Assembly (NCBI GenBank): GCA_964203275.1
Contig: CAXNMF010000006.1
Span: 186,001 to 250,000, forward strand
DNA from: Ga0077527 sp945862135
Lineage (GTDB): Bacteria > Pseudomonadota > Gammaproteobacteria > Burkholderiales > SG8-41
DNA: 64,000 bases
Direction: 5' to 3'
Within the stretch, counting starts at the first letter, position 1. Every line of letters begins with the position of its first letter. Below are positions 9,549 to 18,361 of the stretch, piece by piece. The notes beneath the pieces are model-generated. The model saw only the letters and a program-made list of their open reading frames with translations. It made no database searches and was not told the origin of the DNA. Made by a program: the position numbers and the translations under genes.

Positions 9549-12173
9549 ATGAAAGTGATCGCTGCAAATTTTCTGACCGGCCCCAACATCCATTTCAGGG
9601 ATTCGGCGCTGGTCATCCGCTGCGACCTCGGAGAACTCGCGCAAGTCCCGGGGTTTGCAGCGGTTCCCGGAACGCAATGGCTCTCGGCGCGTTTGCCGTC
9701 CCGCCTCCTTCCGCTGGAAACCGTGTGGAACGAAGCCGTCCACGCGCATAAAACGCTGGTCGAAGCCCTGCTCCATGCGGCATTGGCGCTACAGCGAAAC
9801 CTGACTGTGAAGCCGCTGACCCATGGCAGCGTTCTCATGGTCGCAGGCACTGAAGTGCAGATCGTCATGCGCTGCGAGGTCCCCGCCGTGGGAATGGCCG
9901 CCTGGGAGATGGCCGCTTTGACTTGCGCCTTGTTCAGCAGCAACCATCTACCGGCTGCCGCGTTGTCCGCCCGGCTGGAACACGTGACTCAGCGTTACGC
10001 CAGTTTCGTCGAGTTCACGCACATCATGAGCCTGGACCAGATGACCCTGTCGCTGCTGCGCATTGCGGAACAGCGAGGCCTTCCCTGGTACCGCATGGCG
10101 TACCCGCAGCGTCTGGTTCAGGTTGGCCAGGGCACTCACGGGCGCCGGCTGCATGAAACCATGCTTGATACCACCGATTATTTCGCGGTACGGCTCGCTT
10201 CAAACAAATCTGCGACCCATCAGTTGCTGCACCGGCTCGGATTTCCGCAGCCGGCGCATCGACTGGTACATACCGTTGAGCAGGCAATGCAGGCTGCGGG
10301 CGCCATCGGCTTTCCGGTCGCGGTCAAACCCTGGCGCGGCAGCAAAGGCAGCGGCGTCAGCGTCGGCGTTGCCACGAATGCGCAGGTCGAACAGGCTTTC
10401 CACAAGGCAGCGCAGGTCGACAGCGGCGGCGTCATCATAGAATCCGTCGTATCTGGCGATGACCATCGGCTGCTGGTCGTCGGCGGCAAATTGCTGGCCG
10501 CCGCACGCCGCCTGCCTGCGATGGTTACCGGCAACGGCCAATCAACCGTCACCGAACTGGTGAACGAGCTCAATCGCGATCCGCGTCGCGGCATCGGCTA
10601 CCAGAAACTGATGCAGGTGGTGGACATCGACCAGGAAGCCGTGGATGTACTCGCTGCACAGGGGCTTGCGGCAAACACCATCCCCGCGGCAGGGCAATGC
10701 GTACTGTTGCGCCGCACCGCGAATATCGCGCGTGGCGGCAGCGCTGAAGATGTCACCGACATCATACATCCGGACAATAAGCGACTCGCAGAAGATGTCG
10801 CGCGAGTGGTCGGCCTGGATGTCACAGGCATTGATTTCCTGACCACTGACATACGCCGTTCATGGCGTGACGTTGGCGGCGGCATCATCGAGGTCAATCC
10901 CAACCCGGGTCTGCGCCCGCACTGGCTCGACAACCCCGCACAGCGGGATCTCAGCACCCCAATTCTCGAGCTGTTGCTGCGGCAGTCCCCGCCCGCGCGC
11001 ATTCCGATTGCAGGCATTACCGGCAGCATCGGCAAGACCACGACCTGTCGAATGGTGGCGCATATCATCGCCGCCAGCGGCCGCAGGGTCGGCCTGACCA
11101 CCACCCAGGGCGCCTATATAGGCGATCGCGCCGTTAAAAGCGGGGATTGTGCCAGCGGGATACCGGCGAACGATCTGCTATTCGATCCGGCCGTCGAGGC
11201 CGGGGTTTTCGAAATTGCACGTGGAAGCCTCATCCGCTCAGGGCTGGCACTGGATCAGATCGATGTCGGCGCGGTACTCAATGTGCTGGACAATCACCTT
11301 GGACTGGACGGCATCACCACCCGCGCTGATCTGGCGCGGGTAAAACGACTGGTTGTTGAACACGCCGACGAAATGGCCGTGCTCAATGCAGATGATCCGC
11401 TGTGCCTTGCGATGCGCGAACATGTGCACAGCCGCCGCGTATGCCTTTACAGCAGAAACCCGGAACATCCCGAACTTGTCGCACACCACAATGCCGGCGG
11501 CTGCACGGTAACCTTGAATCACAACGGTACAGCATTGACCATCACATTGCGCGAGGGCGGACAAACTCTGGGGGCCATAAGCGCACATGAAATACCCGCA
11601 ACAATGGGGGGTCTTGCCCTGGGGAAAGCAGTCAACGCCGCCTTTGCAATTGCGATCGCGCATGGCCTGGGCATCGCGTTTGCAACCGCATCGACAGCGC
11701 TGCGCAGTTTTGTGTCCAGCTACGCCACCAACCCGGGCCGGCTCAACCTCATCAAGGACCTCCCCTTCACCGCGCTGCTGGACTGGGCCGATGGCCCTGT
11801 CGCTACTGCGGAACTGGGCACAGTCGCGCGCAGCCTGAAAGACTTCAGGCAACGGACGTTACTGCTGACCGCCGTCGGCAACAGGCCAAACGAATTCATC
11901 ATCGCCGCGGCACGCGCCACGGCCGGGCAATTCGACCACTACATCTGCTCCAACCACACCGACCCGCGCGGTCGAACGCCCGATACGGTCCCGGCATTGC
12001 TGCGCTCGGGATTGATCCACGGCGGCGTTTCTGCAGAAAGCATCGATTGTGTTGCCGATTTCGGGCAGGCACTTGAACAAGCCATTTCCCGATCAGGCCC
12101 GGACGATCTTCTGGTGGTGGCGAGCTACGCGACTGAAGCAGTCATCAACCGGCTGATGCAGCGCCGCGTTTGA
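9549..12173 (+). CDS. cyanophycin synthetase-like ligase (ATP-grasp + Mur ligase)
   Basis: An 874-residue protein with the three-part layout of CphA: N-terminal domain (about 1-165), ATP-grasp domain (about 215-475, with PVAVKPWRGSKGSGVSVGV, HRLLVVGGKLLAAARRLPA and late EVNPNPGLRPHW) and a C-terminal Mur-ligase-like domain from about 488 with the P-loop TGSIGKTTT. CphA makes the Asp-Arg storage polymer multi-L-arginyl-poly-L-aspartate from ATP and amino acids. The length matches CphA. The Mur P-loop reads GSIGKT where GTNGKT is usual, and no cphB cyanophycinase or second cphA lies nearby. It could be a true CphA or a relative with another product. Convergent with rquA. Confidence 0.78.
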   Translation: MKVIAANFLTGPNIHFRDSALVIRCDLGELAQVPGFAAVPGTQWLSARLPSRLLPLETVWNEAVHAHKTLVEALLHAALALQRNLTVKPLTHGSVLMVAGTEVQIVMRCEVPAVGMAAWEMAALTCALFSSNHLPAAALSARLEHVTQRYASFVEFTHIMSLDQMTLSLLRIAEQRGLPWYRMAYPQRLVQVGQGTHGRRLHETMLDTTDYFAVRLASNKSATHQLLHRLGFPQPAHRLVHTVEQAMQAAGAIGFPVAVKPWRGSKGSGVSVGVATNAQVEQAFHKAAQVDSGGVIIESVVSGDDHRLLVVGGKLLAAARRLPAMVTGNGQSTVTELVNELNRDPRRGIGYQKLMQVVDIDQEAVDVLAAQGLAANTIPAAGQCVLLRRTANIARGGSAEDVTDIIHPDNKRLAEDVARVVGLDVTGIDFLTTDIRRSWRDVGGGIIEVNPNPGLRPHWLDNPAQRDLSTPILELLLRQSPPARIPIAGITGSIGKTTTCRMVAHIIAASGRRVGLTTTQGAYIGDRAVKSGDCASGIPANDLLFDPAVEAGVFEIARGSLIRSGLALDQIDVGAVLNVLDNHLGLDGITTRADLARVKRLVVEHADEMAVLNADDPLCLAMREHVHSRRVCLYSRNPEHPELVAHHNAGGCTVTLNHNGTALTITLREGGQTLGAISAHEIPATMGGLALGKAVNAAFAIAIAHGLGIAFATASTALRSFVSSYATNPGRLNLIKDLPFTALLDWADGPVATAELGTVARSLKDFRQRTLLLTAVGNRPNEFIIAAARATAGQFDHYICSNHTDPRGRTPDTVPALLRSGLIHGGVSAESIDCVADFGQALEQAISRSGPDDLLVVASYATEAVINRLMQRRV

Positions 12174-12223
12174 AGCATGGCAGGGGCAAAAAATCCCCCA
12201 AGCCGGTCAGGCGGACATCCGGC

Positions 12224-12967
12224 TCAGCGCGTGATGACCACTTTCTGGTACAAACCGCCGAAAAAGGTTTTCTTTTCGAGGCTCGCCGGCTTTATCGCTG
12301 ACGGAATCCACGCCGAAATTTCCCGCCGCCACAAATCCATCGCAAAAGGTTCCAGCCAGGTGAGGATGGGCATCATCAAATAGCGGAACGGGTTGATCCA
12401 GTGCGGTCGGTGGTAATCGACAAAAATAACCTTGCCGCCAGGTTTGACCACACGCAGGGCTTCGCTAACCGTCCGTGCGCGCACCGCCTCGGGCATTTCA
12501 TGCAACAGGAAAAACAGCACGACATAGTCGTAGCCGGCATCGGTAAACGCCAGATCGCCCGAATCCTGATGGTGCACGGCCACCCGCGGATGGCCATTGA
12601 TCTTGCGCTTCAGGTTTTCAATCTGCACCGGCGCCACATCGGCCACGTCAAGCGCACCATGCGGTCCAAGCTGGCGGGCGAGAATCTCGGTGAAGTCACC
12701 ATAGACGCAGGCCACTTGCAGAATTTTTCCGGATACCGGCGCATCCAGTTCGCGAAACACTGCGTCACGCAGCCGCGAATAATTGCCCCACAGAATCAGG
12801 TTGACCAGCCATTGCCGCTCGAACACGCGCACCGCATTCGGATGCACGTAGGCCCACCAGTAGGTCTGCTCCAGATAACGCGGCATGGGCACCGGCGCCT
12901 TCAGCGCCTGCACAGGCACAGCGACAGCCTCCCCGTCGACACGGCGGGCGGCAACTGCTTTCGTCAT
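12224..12967 (-). CDS. rquA: rhodoquinone biosynthesis protein RquA (class I methyltransferase fold)
   Basis: A 247-residue SAM-binding-fold protein. The N-terminal YWWAYVHPNAVRVFERQW segment and the glycine-poor nucleotide loop LQVACVYGDFTE (in place of the usual D-x-G-x-G-x-G) are what I recognise as RquA features. RquA converts ubiquinone to rhodoquinone, the low-potential quinone used for fumarate reduction. It is the last gene of the frdABCD operon: frdD stops at 12969 and the ATG is at 12967, with AAGGA 7 nt upstream inside the frdD end. The context strongly supports the call. The alternative is an unrelated UbiE-like methyltransferase. Confidence 0.85.
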   Translation of the reverse strand: MTKAVAARRVDGEAVAVPVQALKAPVPMPRYLEQTYWWAYVHPNAVRVFERQWLVNLILWGNYSRLRDAVFRELDAPVSGKILQVACVYGDFTEILARQLGPHGALDVADVAPVQIENLKRKINGHPRVAVHHQDSGDLAFTDAGYDYVVLFFLLHEMPEAVRARTVSEALRVVKPGGKVIFVDYHRPHWINPFRYLMMPILTWLEPFAMDLWRREISAWIPSAIKPASLEKKTFFGGLYQKVVITR

Positions 12968-12968
12968 C

Positions 12969-13310
12969 TCAAATCCTTAAGAGGAAATAACCTGCAGCCA
13001 CTGTACCTGCTGCTGCAGCCAGGTATACGGCAACAGCCACAAGACCATCTGCACGCACACCAAAATCGTGGAGTGTGACCCGCAAGCGGTGTGCGGCATG
13101 CCACAACATGAGGAAGAGTATACCGAAGACCACCAGCTTGCCGAACCAGTGACCGACAAACGCGCGGAGATTGCCATAAGACAACAGTTCGGGCATCACG
13201 CCAAAGGCGGGCAACAGAGTCATCAGCACCAGCGCCGGCGTCAGGAATGCCGTCACCGTTCCTCCAGCCGCAAAAAGGCCCCAGACAATCGGCTTGTTGG
13301 ATTTGGCCAT
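12969..13310 (-). CDS. frdD: fumarate reductase membrane anchor subunit D
   Basis: A 113-residue, three-TM anchor of quinol:fumarate reductase (119 in E. coli). It matches E. coli FrdD in SNKPIVWGLFAAGG at the N-terminus and LWHAAHRLRVTLHDF near the C-terminus. With FrdC it anchors FrdAB and forms the quinol site. The ATG at 13310 is 1 nt past the frdC stop. The frame is open further upstream, but that extension has no family similarity. Confidence 0.9.
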   Translation of the reverse strand: MAKSNKPIVWGLFAAGGTVTAFLTPALVLMTLLPAFGVMPELLSYGNLRAFVGHWFGKLVVFGILFLMLWHAAHRLRVTLHDFGVRADGLVAVAVYLAAAAGTVAAGYFLLRI

Positions 13311-13311
13311 A

Positions 13312-13710
13312 CTAGAACACCCCCGCGAGAAACAGCAGCACAATCGATACCACGAACCATCCGGCGTAATGCGCACCGACGATGACAGCACCCGGCAGGA
13401 ACTTTTCTCCGATCTGTACCGGCATCGCCTTGGGCGTGACGTTGAACCACGACGTCGAGTGATAGATCGCGAACACGAGGATCAACAATTGCAGTTGCAC
13501 CCCGAAGGGCGCCGTGAGGTTGTCCAAAAAAGTCTCCCACGCTTCACGCCCCTCGGACAGACGCTTCAGCCCAACCAGCAACACCAGTGCATGCAGGGCA
13601 ATAAACACGCAGGTGACCTCGCGCACCATGTAGCGCATGTATCGCGGGCTGCGCAAAAACCAGCGGTAACGCGAAACTTCACGCACATAGGGTTTTCCGT
13701 GGGCACTCAT
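13312..13710 (-). CDS. frdC: fumarate reductase membrane anchor subunit C
   Basis: A 132-residue three-TM protein (131 in E. coli). The KPYVREVSRYRWFLRSPRY N-terminus, then YMVREVT, and the later STSWFNVTPKAMP match FrdC (KPYVR...MLRE..., WFELAPKA). It is not the SdhC type, and together with gene order A-B-C-D this identifies an Frd rather than Sdh complex. The ATG at 13710 overlaps the frdB stop by 4 nt (ATGA). Confidence 0.92.
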   Translation of the reverse strand: MSAHGKPYVREVSRYRWFLRSPRYMRYMVREVTCVFIALHALVLLVGLKRLSEGREAWETFLDNLTAPFGVQLQLLILVFAIYHSTSWFNVTPKAMPVQIGEKFLPGAVIVGAHYAGWFVVSIVLLFLAGVF

Positions 13711-14450
13711 TTTTTGCTCCCGGGCAGCAGATGTTCCTGATACCAGTCGACCGTACTTTTGATCTTGACCTGCTGCAGCGCGCCGGCCGGATCCACATGC
13801 TCCGGACAGACCTCTGAACAGGCCCCGACAAACGAACACTCCCACACGCCTTCATTCGAGGCGATCTCCTGCTGCCGCTGTTCGCGGCCGCCATCGCGTG
13901 AATCCTCGTTGTAACGGTGCGCCAGTGAAATCGCCGCCGGACCGATGAACTTCGGCACCAGACCGTATTCCGGGCAAGCCGCATAACAAAGCATGCAATT
14001 GATACAAAGCGTGTATTGCTTGTATTTCTTCAGTTCGGCCGGCGACTGTTTGAATTCCCCGGCCTCGACCGGCTGGTCTTCCTTCGGGATCAGGTACGGC
14101 TTGACGCGCTTGAGCTTGGTCACAAAGTCGTCAATCACCGTCACCAGATCGCGCTGAATCGGAAAATGCGCCAGTGGCTCAACCCGGATCACGCCTTCGT
14201 ATTCACGCAGGAAAGCCTTGCACGCCAGTTTCGGCTCACCGTTGATCATCATGCCGCAGCTGCCGCAGACGGCCATGTGACAGGACCAGCGGTAACTCAG
14301 CGTCGGATCGATGCTTTCCTTGACATGGTTCAACGCATCGAGGACCACCCACTCGTTCATGCAGGGCACGCTATAGCGCTGGAAGCGCGGCTCGGCATCC
14401 GTTTCAGGATTGAAGCGCAGCACCTCCAGTTCGACGATGCGTTCGCTCAT
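13707..14450 (-). CDS. frdB: fumarate reductase iron-sulfur subunit
   Basis: A 247-residue FrdB (244 in E. coli). Cluster ligands: [2Fe-2S] in RWSCHMAVCGSCGMMING, [4Fe-4S] in CINCMLCYAACP, and [3Fe-4S] in CSFVGACSEVCPEHVDP. The CGSCGMMINGEPKLACKAFL run is typical of FrdB. It relays electrons from the membrane quinol to the FAD of FrdA. It overlaps frdA by 4 nt (ATGA at 14447-14450), implying translational coupling. Confidence 0.95.
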   Translation of the reverse strand: MSERIVELEVLRFNPETDAEPRFQRYSVPCMNEWVVLDALNHVKESIDPTLSYRWSCHMAVCGSCGMMINGEPKLACKAFLREYEGVIRVEPLAHFPIQRDLVTVIDDFVTKLKRVKPYLIPKEDQPVEAGEFKQSPAELKKYKQYTLCINCMLCYAACPEYGLVPKFIGPAAISLAHRYNEDSRDGGREQRQQEIASNEGVWECSFVGACSEVCPEHVDPAGALQQVKIKSTVDWYQEHLLPGSKK

Positions 14451-16252
14451 TTCTGCTCTCCCGCGCTGCTTTCGCCCGTACTGCTTTCGCCCGTACTTTT
14501 CTCCCCAGAGTAATCGCGCACGCCCGGCGGCGAACGGGTGATCACCACATCGGAATAACCGATTTCCGGCGGCCGCGCGCCACGGTAGCGAGCCAGACTG
14601 TGCCGCAGATACTTCTGGTCATCACGCGCCGTGAAATCCAGCCGCTGATGCGCACCGCGCGATTCCCGTCGTTCCAGCGCACTAACCGTGACTGCTTCCG
14701 CGCAATCCAGCATGGCACCCAGTTCCATCGCCTGCAGCAGGTCGGTGTTGTAGACATTGGTCTTGTCGTGCAGTTCGATGCGCGCAAAACGCTCGCGCAA
14801 TGCCGCCAGCGTGGCGCAGGCTTTTTCCAGACCTTCGCCGCTGCGATAAATGCCGGCGTTTTCCTCCATCGTCGCCATCATTTCCTTGCGCAGGCCGGCG
14901 ATGGTCTCGCTGCCATTGGATCGACTGAACAGTTCGCGCAAGCGTCCCTGTGCGGCATCCGCACCGGCGGTAATCGCTGATTCATTTGCGTTACCCGTGC
15001 CGTTATCCAGATATTCCAGCGCGCTCAACGCCGCACGGCGGCCGAACACCAACAACTCGGTCAGCGAATTGGACCCGAGGCGGTTGGCGCCGTTGATGCT
15101 GACGCAGGCGCACTCACCCGCCGCATAAAGCCCTTTCACTGAAGTCGCCGCGCGGATATCGGTATCGATGCCGCCCATCATGTAATGCACCACCGGACGC
15201 ACCGGCACCGGATCAGTCACCGGATCAACGCCGAGATAACTCGTCGCCATGTCGCGCACCAGCGGCAGACGTTCATCGATTTTCTGTTCACCGAGATGGC
15301 GCAGGTCGAGCATCATGCAGTCGCCCCAACGCGTCGGCACCATATTGCCCTTCTTCTGCTCATGCCAGAACGCCTGACTGACGCGATCACGCGGCCCGAG
15401 TTCCATGGTTTTCAACACCGGCTGACCGATCGGCGTCTCCGGCCCCATGCCGTAGTCCTGCAGGAAACGGCGGCCGTTCTTGTTGACCAGGATGCCGCCT
15501 TCGCCACGACAGGCTTCGGTCAGCAAGGTGCCGGTATTCGGCAATCCCGTCGGGTGATACTGCACAAACTCCATGTCCTTCAGCGGCACTCCGGCGCGAT
15601 AAGCCAAGGCCATGCCATCACCAGTCTTGATCGCACCGTTGGTGGTGAAGGGGAACATGCGCCCGGCGCCGCCGCTGGCAATGATCACCGCATTGGCGCG
15701 GATGAATTTCATCTGCCCGCTGCGCATTTCGATCGCTGTAAAACCACGGCAATGACCATCCTCGACCACGAGGTCGGTCACGTAGTACTCGTCAAAACGC
15801 TGGATCGATGGAAACTTCAGTGAAGTCTGGAACAAGGTATGCAGGATATGGAAACCGGACTTGTCGGCCGCAAACCAGGTGCGCTGCTTTTTCATGCCGC
15901 CGAAGGGGCGCACCGCCACTGATCCGTTGGCTTCGCGGCTCCACGGACAGCCCCAATGCTCAAGTTGCAGCAACTCCTTGGGGGCTTCGCGGATGAAGTA
16001 GTCCACCGCATCCTGGTCCGACAACCAGTCGCCGCCGCCGACCGTATCGTGGAAATGATGATCCAGACTGTCGTCGGATTTGATCACCCCCGCTGCACCA
16101 CCTTCGGCAGCGCAGGTATGGCTGCGCATCGGGTAAACCTTGGAGACCAGCGCGATTTTCAGTGAAGGCCGCAATTCGGCCAGTGCAATCGCAGCCCGCA
16201 AACCAGCACCGCCAGCGCCCAGAACGGCAACATCTGTTTTTATGATTTCCAC
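14447..16252 (-). CDS. frdA: fumarate reductase flavoprotein subunit
   Basis: A 601-residue FrdA (602 in E. coli) that reduces fumarate to succinate. FAD-binding DVAVLGAGGAGLRAA, the covalent-FAD histidine in RSHTCAAEGG, the catalytic Arg region TEACRGEGG, and HYMMGGIDTD, GANRLGSNSLTELLVFG and ESRGAHQRLD all match. The start is set at GTG 16252 because GGAG lies 8 nt upstream and the distance to the dinucleotide fold equals that of E. coli FrdA. An in-frame ATG at 16300 would add 16 residues and lacks a ribosome site. The C-terminus carries TGESS repeats. Confidence 0.93.
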   Translation of the reverse strand: MEIIKTDVAVLGAGGAGLRAAIALAELRPSLKIALVSKVYPMRSHTCAAEGGAAGVIKSDDSLDHHFHDTVGGGDWLSDQDAVDYFIREAPKELLQLEHWGCPWSREANGSVAVRPFGGMKKQRTWFAADKSGFHILHTLFQTSLKFPSIQRFDEYYVTDLVVEDGHCRGFTAIEMRSGQMKFIRANAVIIASGGAGRMFPFTTNGAIKTGDGMALAYRAGVPLKDMEFVQYHPTGLPNTGTLLTEACRGEGGILVNKNGRRFLQDYGMGPETPIGQPVLKTMELGPRDRVSQAFWHEQKKGNMVPTRWGDCMMLDLRHLGEQKIDERLPLVRDMATSYLGVDPVTDPVPVRPVVHYMMGGIDTDIRAATSVKGLYAAGECACVSINGANRLGSNSLTELLVFGRRAALSALEYLDNGTGNANESAITAGADAAQGRLRELFSRSNGSETIAGLRKEMMATMEENAGIYRSGEGLEKACATLAALRERFARIELHDKTNVYNTDLLQAMELGAMLDCAEAVTVSALERRESRGAHQRLDFTARDDQKYLRHSLARYRGARPPEIGYSDVVITRSPPGVRDYSGEKSTGESSTGESSAGEQK

Positions 16253-16310
16253 TGTGCCCGCTCCCGAGTATTCCGGCCGATACAGCCCGGTTTTATCCAT
16301 GATGCCGTAG

Positions 16311-16350
16311 ATTAAGCGGTGCCAATTCCAGTTTGTTTGATTTGGATTAA
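16311..16350 (-). promoter_or_regulatory. FNR/Anr-like box and -10 of the frd operon promoter
   Basis: TTGAT-TTGG-ATTAA at 16337-16350 is one base from the FNR consensus TTGAT-N4-ATCAA. A -10-like CTTAAT (minus strand, 16316-16311) would place transcription start near 16304 and the box near -40, the class II FNR geometry. This leaves a leader of about 50 nt to the GTG start. It fits anaerobic induction of fumarate reductase. Confidence 0.6.
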
Positions 16351-16460
16351 GTATTGGCCATGCTCACCGCCTCGCATTCCGGCGCGGCTATACTTCAGGG
16401 CTGCCGCCTGGACACAGTTCAGCTTTCAGACCATCACCAATTACGGAAAGACCATCAGAC

Positions 16461-17360
16461 ATGAGTTCAGCACCAATTCGACTGGGATTGCTGGGTTTCG
16501 GCGAAGCCGCCGTACGCCTGGCCAGGGATTTTTCGCAAGCCGGTTTCAAGGACATCGTCGCCTACAGCCGCAGCGGCGCCAAGGCGCAACCGGGTGATCC
16601 CGTCCACCAGCGTGCCGAATCGGTCGGCGTCAAACTGGTCAAGACCGTGGGCACGCTGGCCAAACAATCCGACATCATCCTGGTGCTGACACCTGGAAAG
16701 TCTGCACTGCCCGCGTTAAAAAAGATCCATAAATACCTGCGCCCCGACCATCTCTATGTTGATGCCAGCAGCAACTCCGCACACAACATGGAAAAAGCCG
16801 CGGAACTCATCGGCAATGCCGCCAAGTTCGTTGACTCCTCGATCATGGGCCCCGTGGACATCATGGGCCTCAAAGTACCCTTCGTCGCCAGCGGCCCGCA
16901 TGCCGCCGAGTTCCGCGACCGCATGACGCCGCACGGCATGGTCATCACCGTCGTCGGCAGCAATCCGGGCGATGCCAGCGCAATGAAACTGATCCGCAGC
17001 GTGCTGATGAAAGGCCTGGCCATGCTGCTGCTCGAAACCATGGAAGCCGCGCAGCGTCGCAATATCCTGGATGCGGTGATCGAGGATTCGTCGGTCACCT
17101 TCAACGAAATCCCCTTCCAGAAAATCATCAAGCGTTATGTCGGCGGCACCGCCGTGCATTGCGAACGGCGCATCCACGAAATGAAGGAATGTCTGGAACT
17201 GCTGCACGACATGAAATCGACCGACCGTGCCACCAAAAGCACCATTGCCATGTTGCGCGAGATGGTCAAGATGGGCATGCCGCAGAAATTCACCAGCGAA
17301 CCCGACAGCATCCATCCGGTCATCAATGCGCTGATCGCGGCGCGCGACGGCGCGAAGTAA
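16461..17360 (+). CDS. NAD(P)-dependent oxidoreductase, 6PGDH/HIBADH-like with DUF1932 domain
   Basis: A 299-residue protein with an N-terminal Rossmann fold (RLGLLGFGEAAVRLARDF) and beta-hydroxyacid-dehydrogenase features: DASSNSAHNMEK, then SIMGPVDIMGLKVPFVASG. The C-terminal helical domain is of the DUF1932 type (EDSSVTFNEIPFQKIIKRY). It probably oxidises or reduces a small hydroxy acid; the substrate is unknown. Divergent from frdA with about 200 bp between. The next gene starts 18 bp downstream. Confidence 0.82.
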   Translation: MSSAPIRLGLLGFGEAAVRLARDFSQAGFKDIVAYSRSGAKAQPGDPVHQRAESVGVKLVKTVGTLAKQSDIILVLTPGKSALPALKKIHKYLRPDHLYVDASSNSAHNMEKAAELIGNAAKFVDSSIMGPVDIMGLKVPFVASGPHAAEFRDRMTPHGMVITVVGSNPGDASAMKLIRSVLMKGLAMLLLETMEAAQRRNILDAVIEDSSVTFNEIPFQKIIKRYVGGTAVHCERRIHEMKECLELLHDMKSTDRATKSTIAMLREMVKMGMPQKFTSEPDSIHPVINALIAARDGAK

Positions 17361-17378
17361 TCCGCCCCGAAAAACCCC

Positions 17379-18302
17379 ATGGCCCACACCCACGCCCACG
17401 AGCATCACGGCCATGACCATGGCCACGGCGGTAGTCACGGCCGTGCCTTCGGCATCGGCATCGCGCTGAATCTCGGCTTTGTTCTGGTTGAAGCGTGGTA
17501 TGGCTGGAAAACCGGTTCATTGGCGCTGCTTGCCGACGCCGCGCACAACCTTGGCGATGTCGGCGGACTGATTCTCGCCTGGATGGCCTATGCCGCGGCA
17601 AAGCTGCGGCCGAGCGAGCGCAAGACTTACGGCTGGCAGCGCGGCTCCATACTCGCCAGCTTCGTTAACGCCGCGATCCTGCTGGTCGCAATGGGGTCAC
17701 TGGGATGGGAGGCCTTCCAGCGGCTGCAGCAACCGGCCCCGATTGCGGCCGGCACGGTGATGATCGTTGCCGCTGTCGGCGTACTCATCAATGCGATGAC
17801 AGCCCTGCTGTTCATGGCCGGCGGCAAAACAGACCTCAACATCCGCGGCGCATTCCTGCACATGGCTGCCGATGCATTGGTTTCCATGGGTGTGATCGTC
17901 GCCGGCGCGCTGTATCTGTGGCAGGGCTGGGCGTGGATTGACCCGCTGGCGAGCATCATCATCGCCATCGTGGTGATCTTCGGCACCTGGTCGCTGTTCC
18001 GCCAGTCACTGCATCTGCTGTTCGACGGCGTGCCCGAACACATCAGCGTACCCGAGGTGCGCGAGTCGCTCACCGCCATCGCCGGCGTTGCCTCGGTGCA
18101 TGACCTGCATGTGTGGGCGATGAGCACCTCGGAACCTGCGCTGACGGCACATCTGGTCGTGCGCGGCGAGCGCACGGCTGACGGCATCCTGCGGGACGCG
18201 CAGGTTGTGCTGCACGAACGTTTCGGGATTCATCACGTCACCTTGCAACTCGAAGCCGAAGCCTGCGCAGAACACTGCGCAAGCGAAACTGCACCGCACT
18301 GA
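17379..18302 (+). CDS. cation diffusion facilitator (CzcD/ZitB-like) metal exporter
   Basis: A 307-residue inner-membrane Zn/Co/Cd:proton antiporter. It has a His-rich N-terminus (MAHTHAHEHHGHDHGHGG), six TM segments, the first transport-site motif ALLADAAHNLGDVGGL and the second H-x-x-x-D in HMAADALVSMG. A C-terminal cytoplasmic domain begins near residue 215 and includes VHDLHVWAM. Length and layout are normal for ZitB/CzcD. It is 18 bp behind the dehydrogenase gene. Confidence 0.93.
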   Translation: MAHTHAHEHHGHDHGHGGSHGRAFGIGIALNLGFVLVEAWYGWKTGSLALLADAAHNLGDVGGLILAWMAYAAAKLRPSERKTYGWQRGSILASFVNAAILLVAMGSLGWEAFQRLQQPAPIAAGTVMIVAAVGVLINAMTALLFMAGGKTDLNIRGAFLHMAADALVSMGVIVAGALYLWQGWAWIDPLASIIIAIVVIFGTWSLFRQSLHLLFDGVPEHISVPEVRESLTAIAGVASVHDLHVWAMSTSEPALTAHLVVRGERTADGILRDAQVVLHERFGIHHVTLQLEAEACAEHCASETAPH

Positions 18303-18361
18303 TCCATGCCCGATTGCCAGCGGCTGCGTCAACACGCAATCTGAACGGAGCCGCAACAACG

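Noticed and set aside
12182..12200. Terminator between cphA-like gene and rquA
   Set aside because: GGGG/CCCC stem of only four pairs and no T run on either strand.
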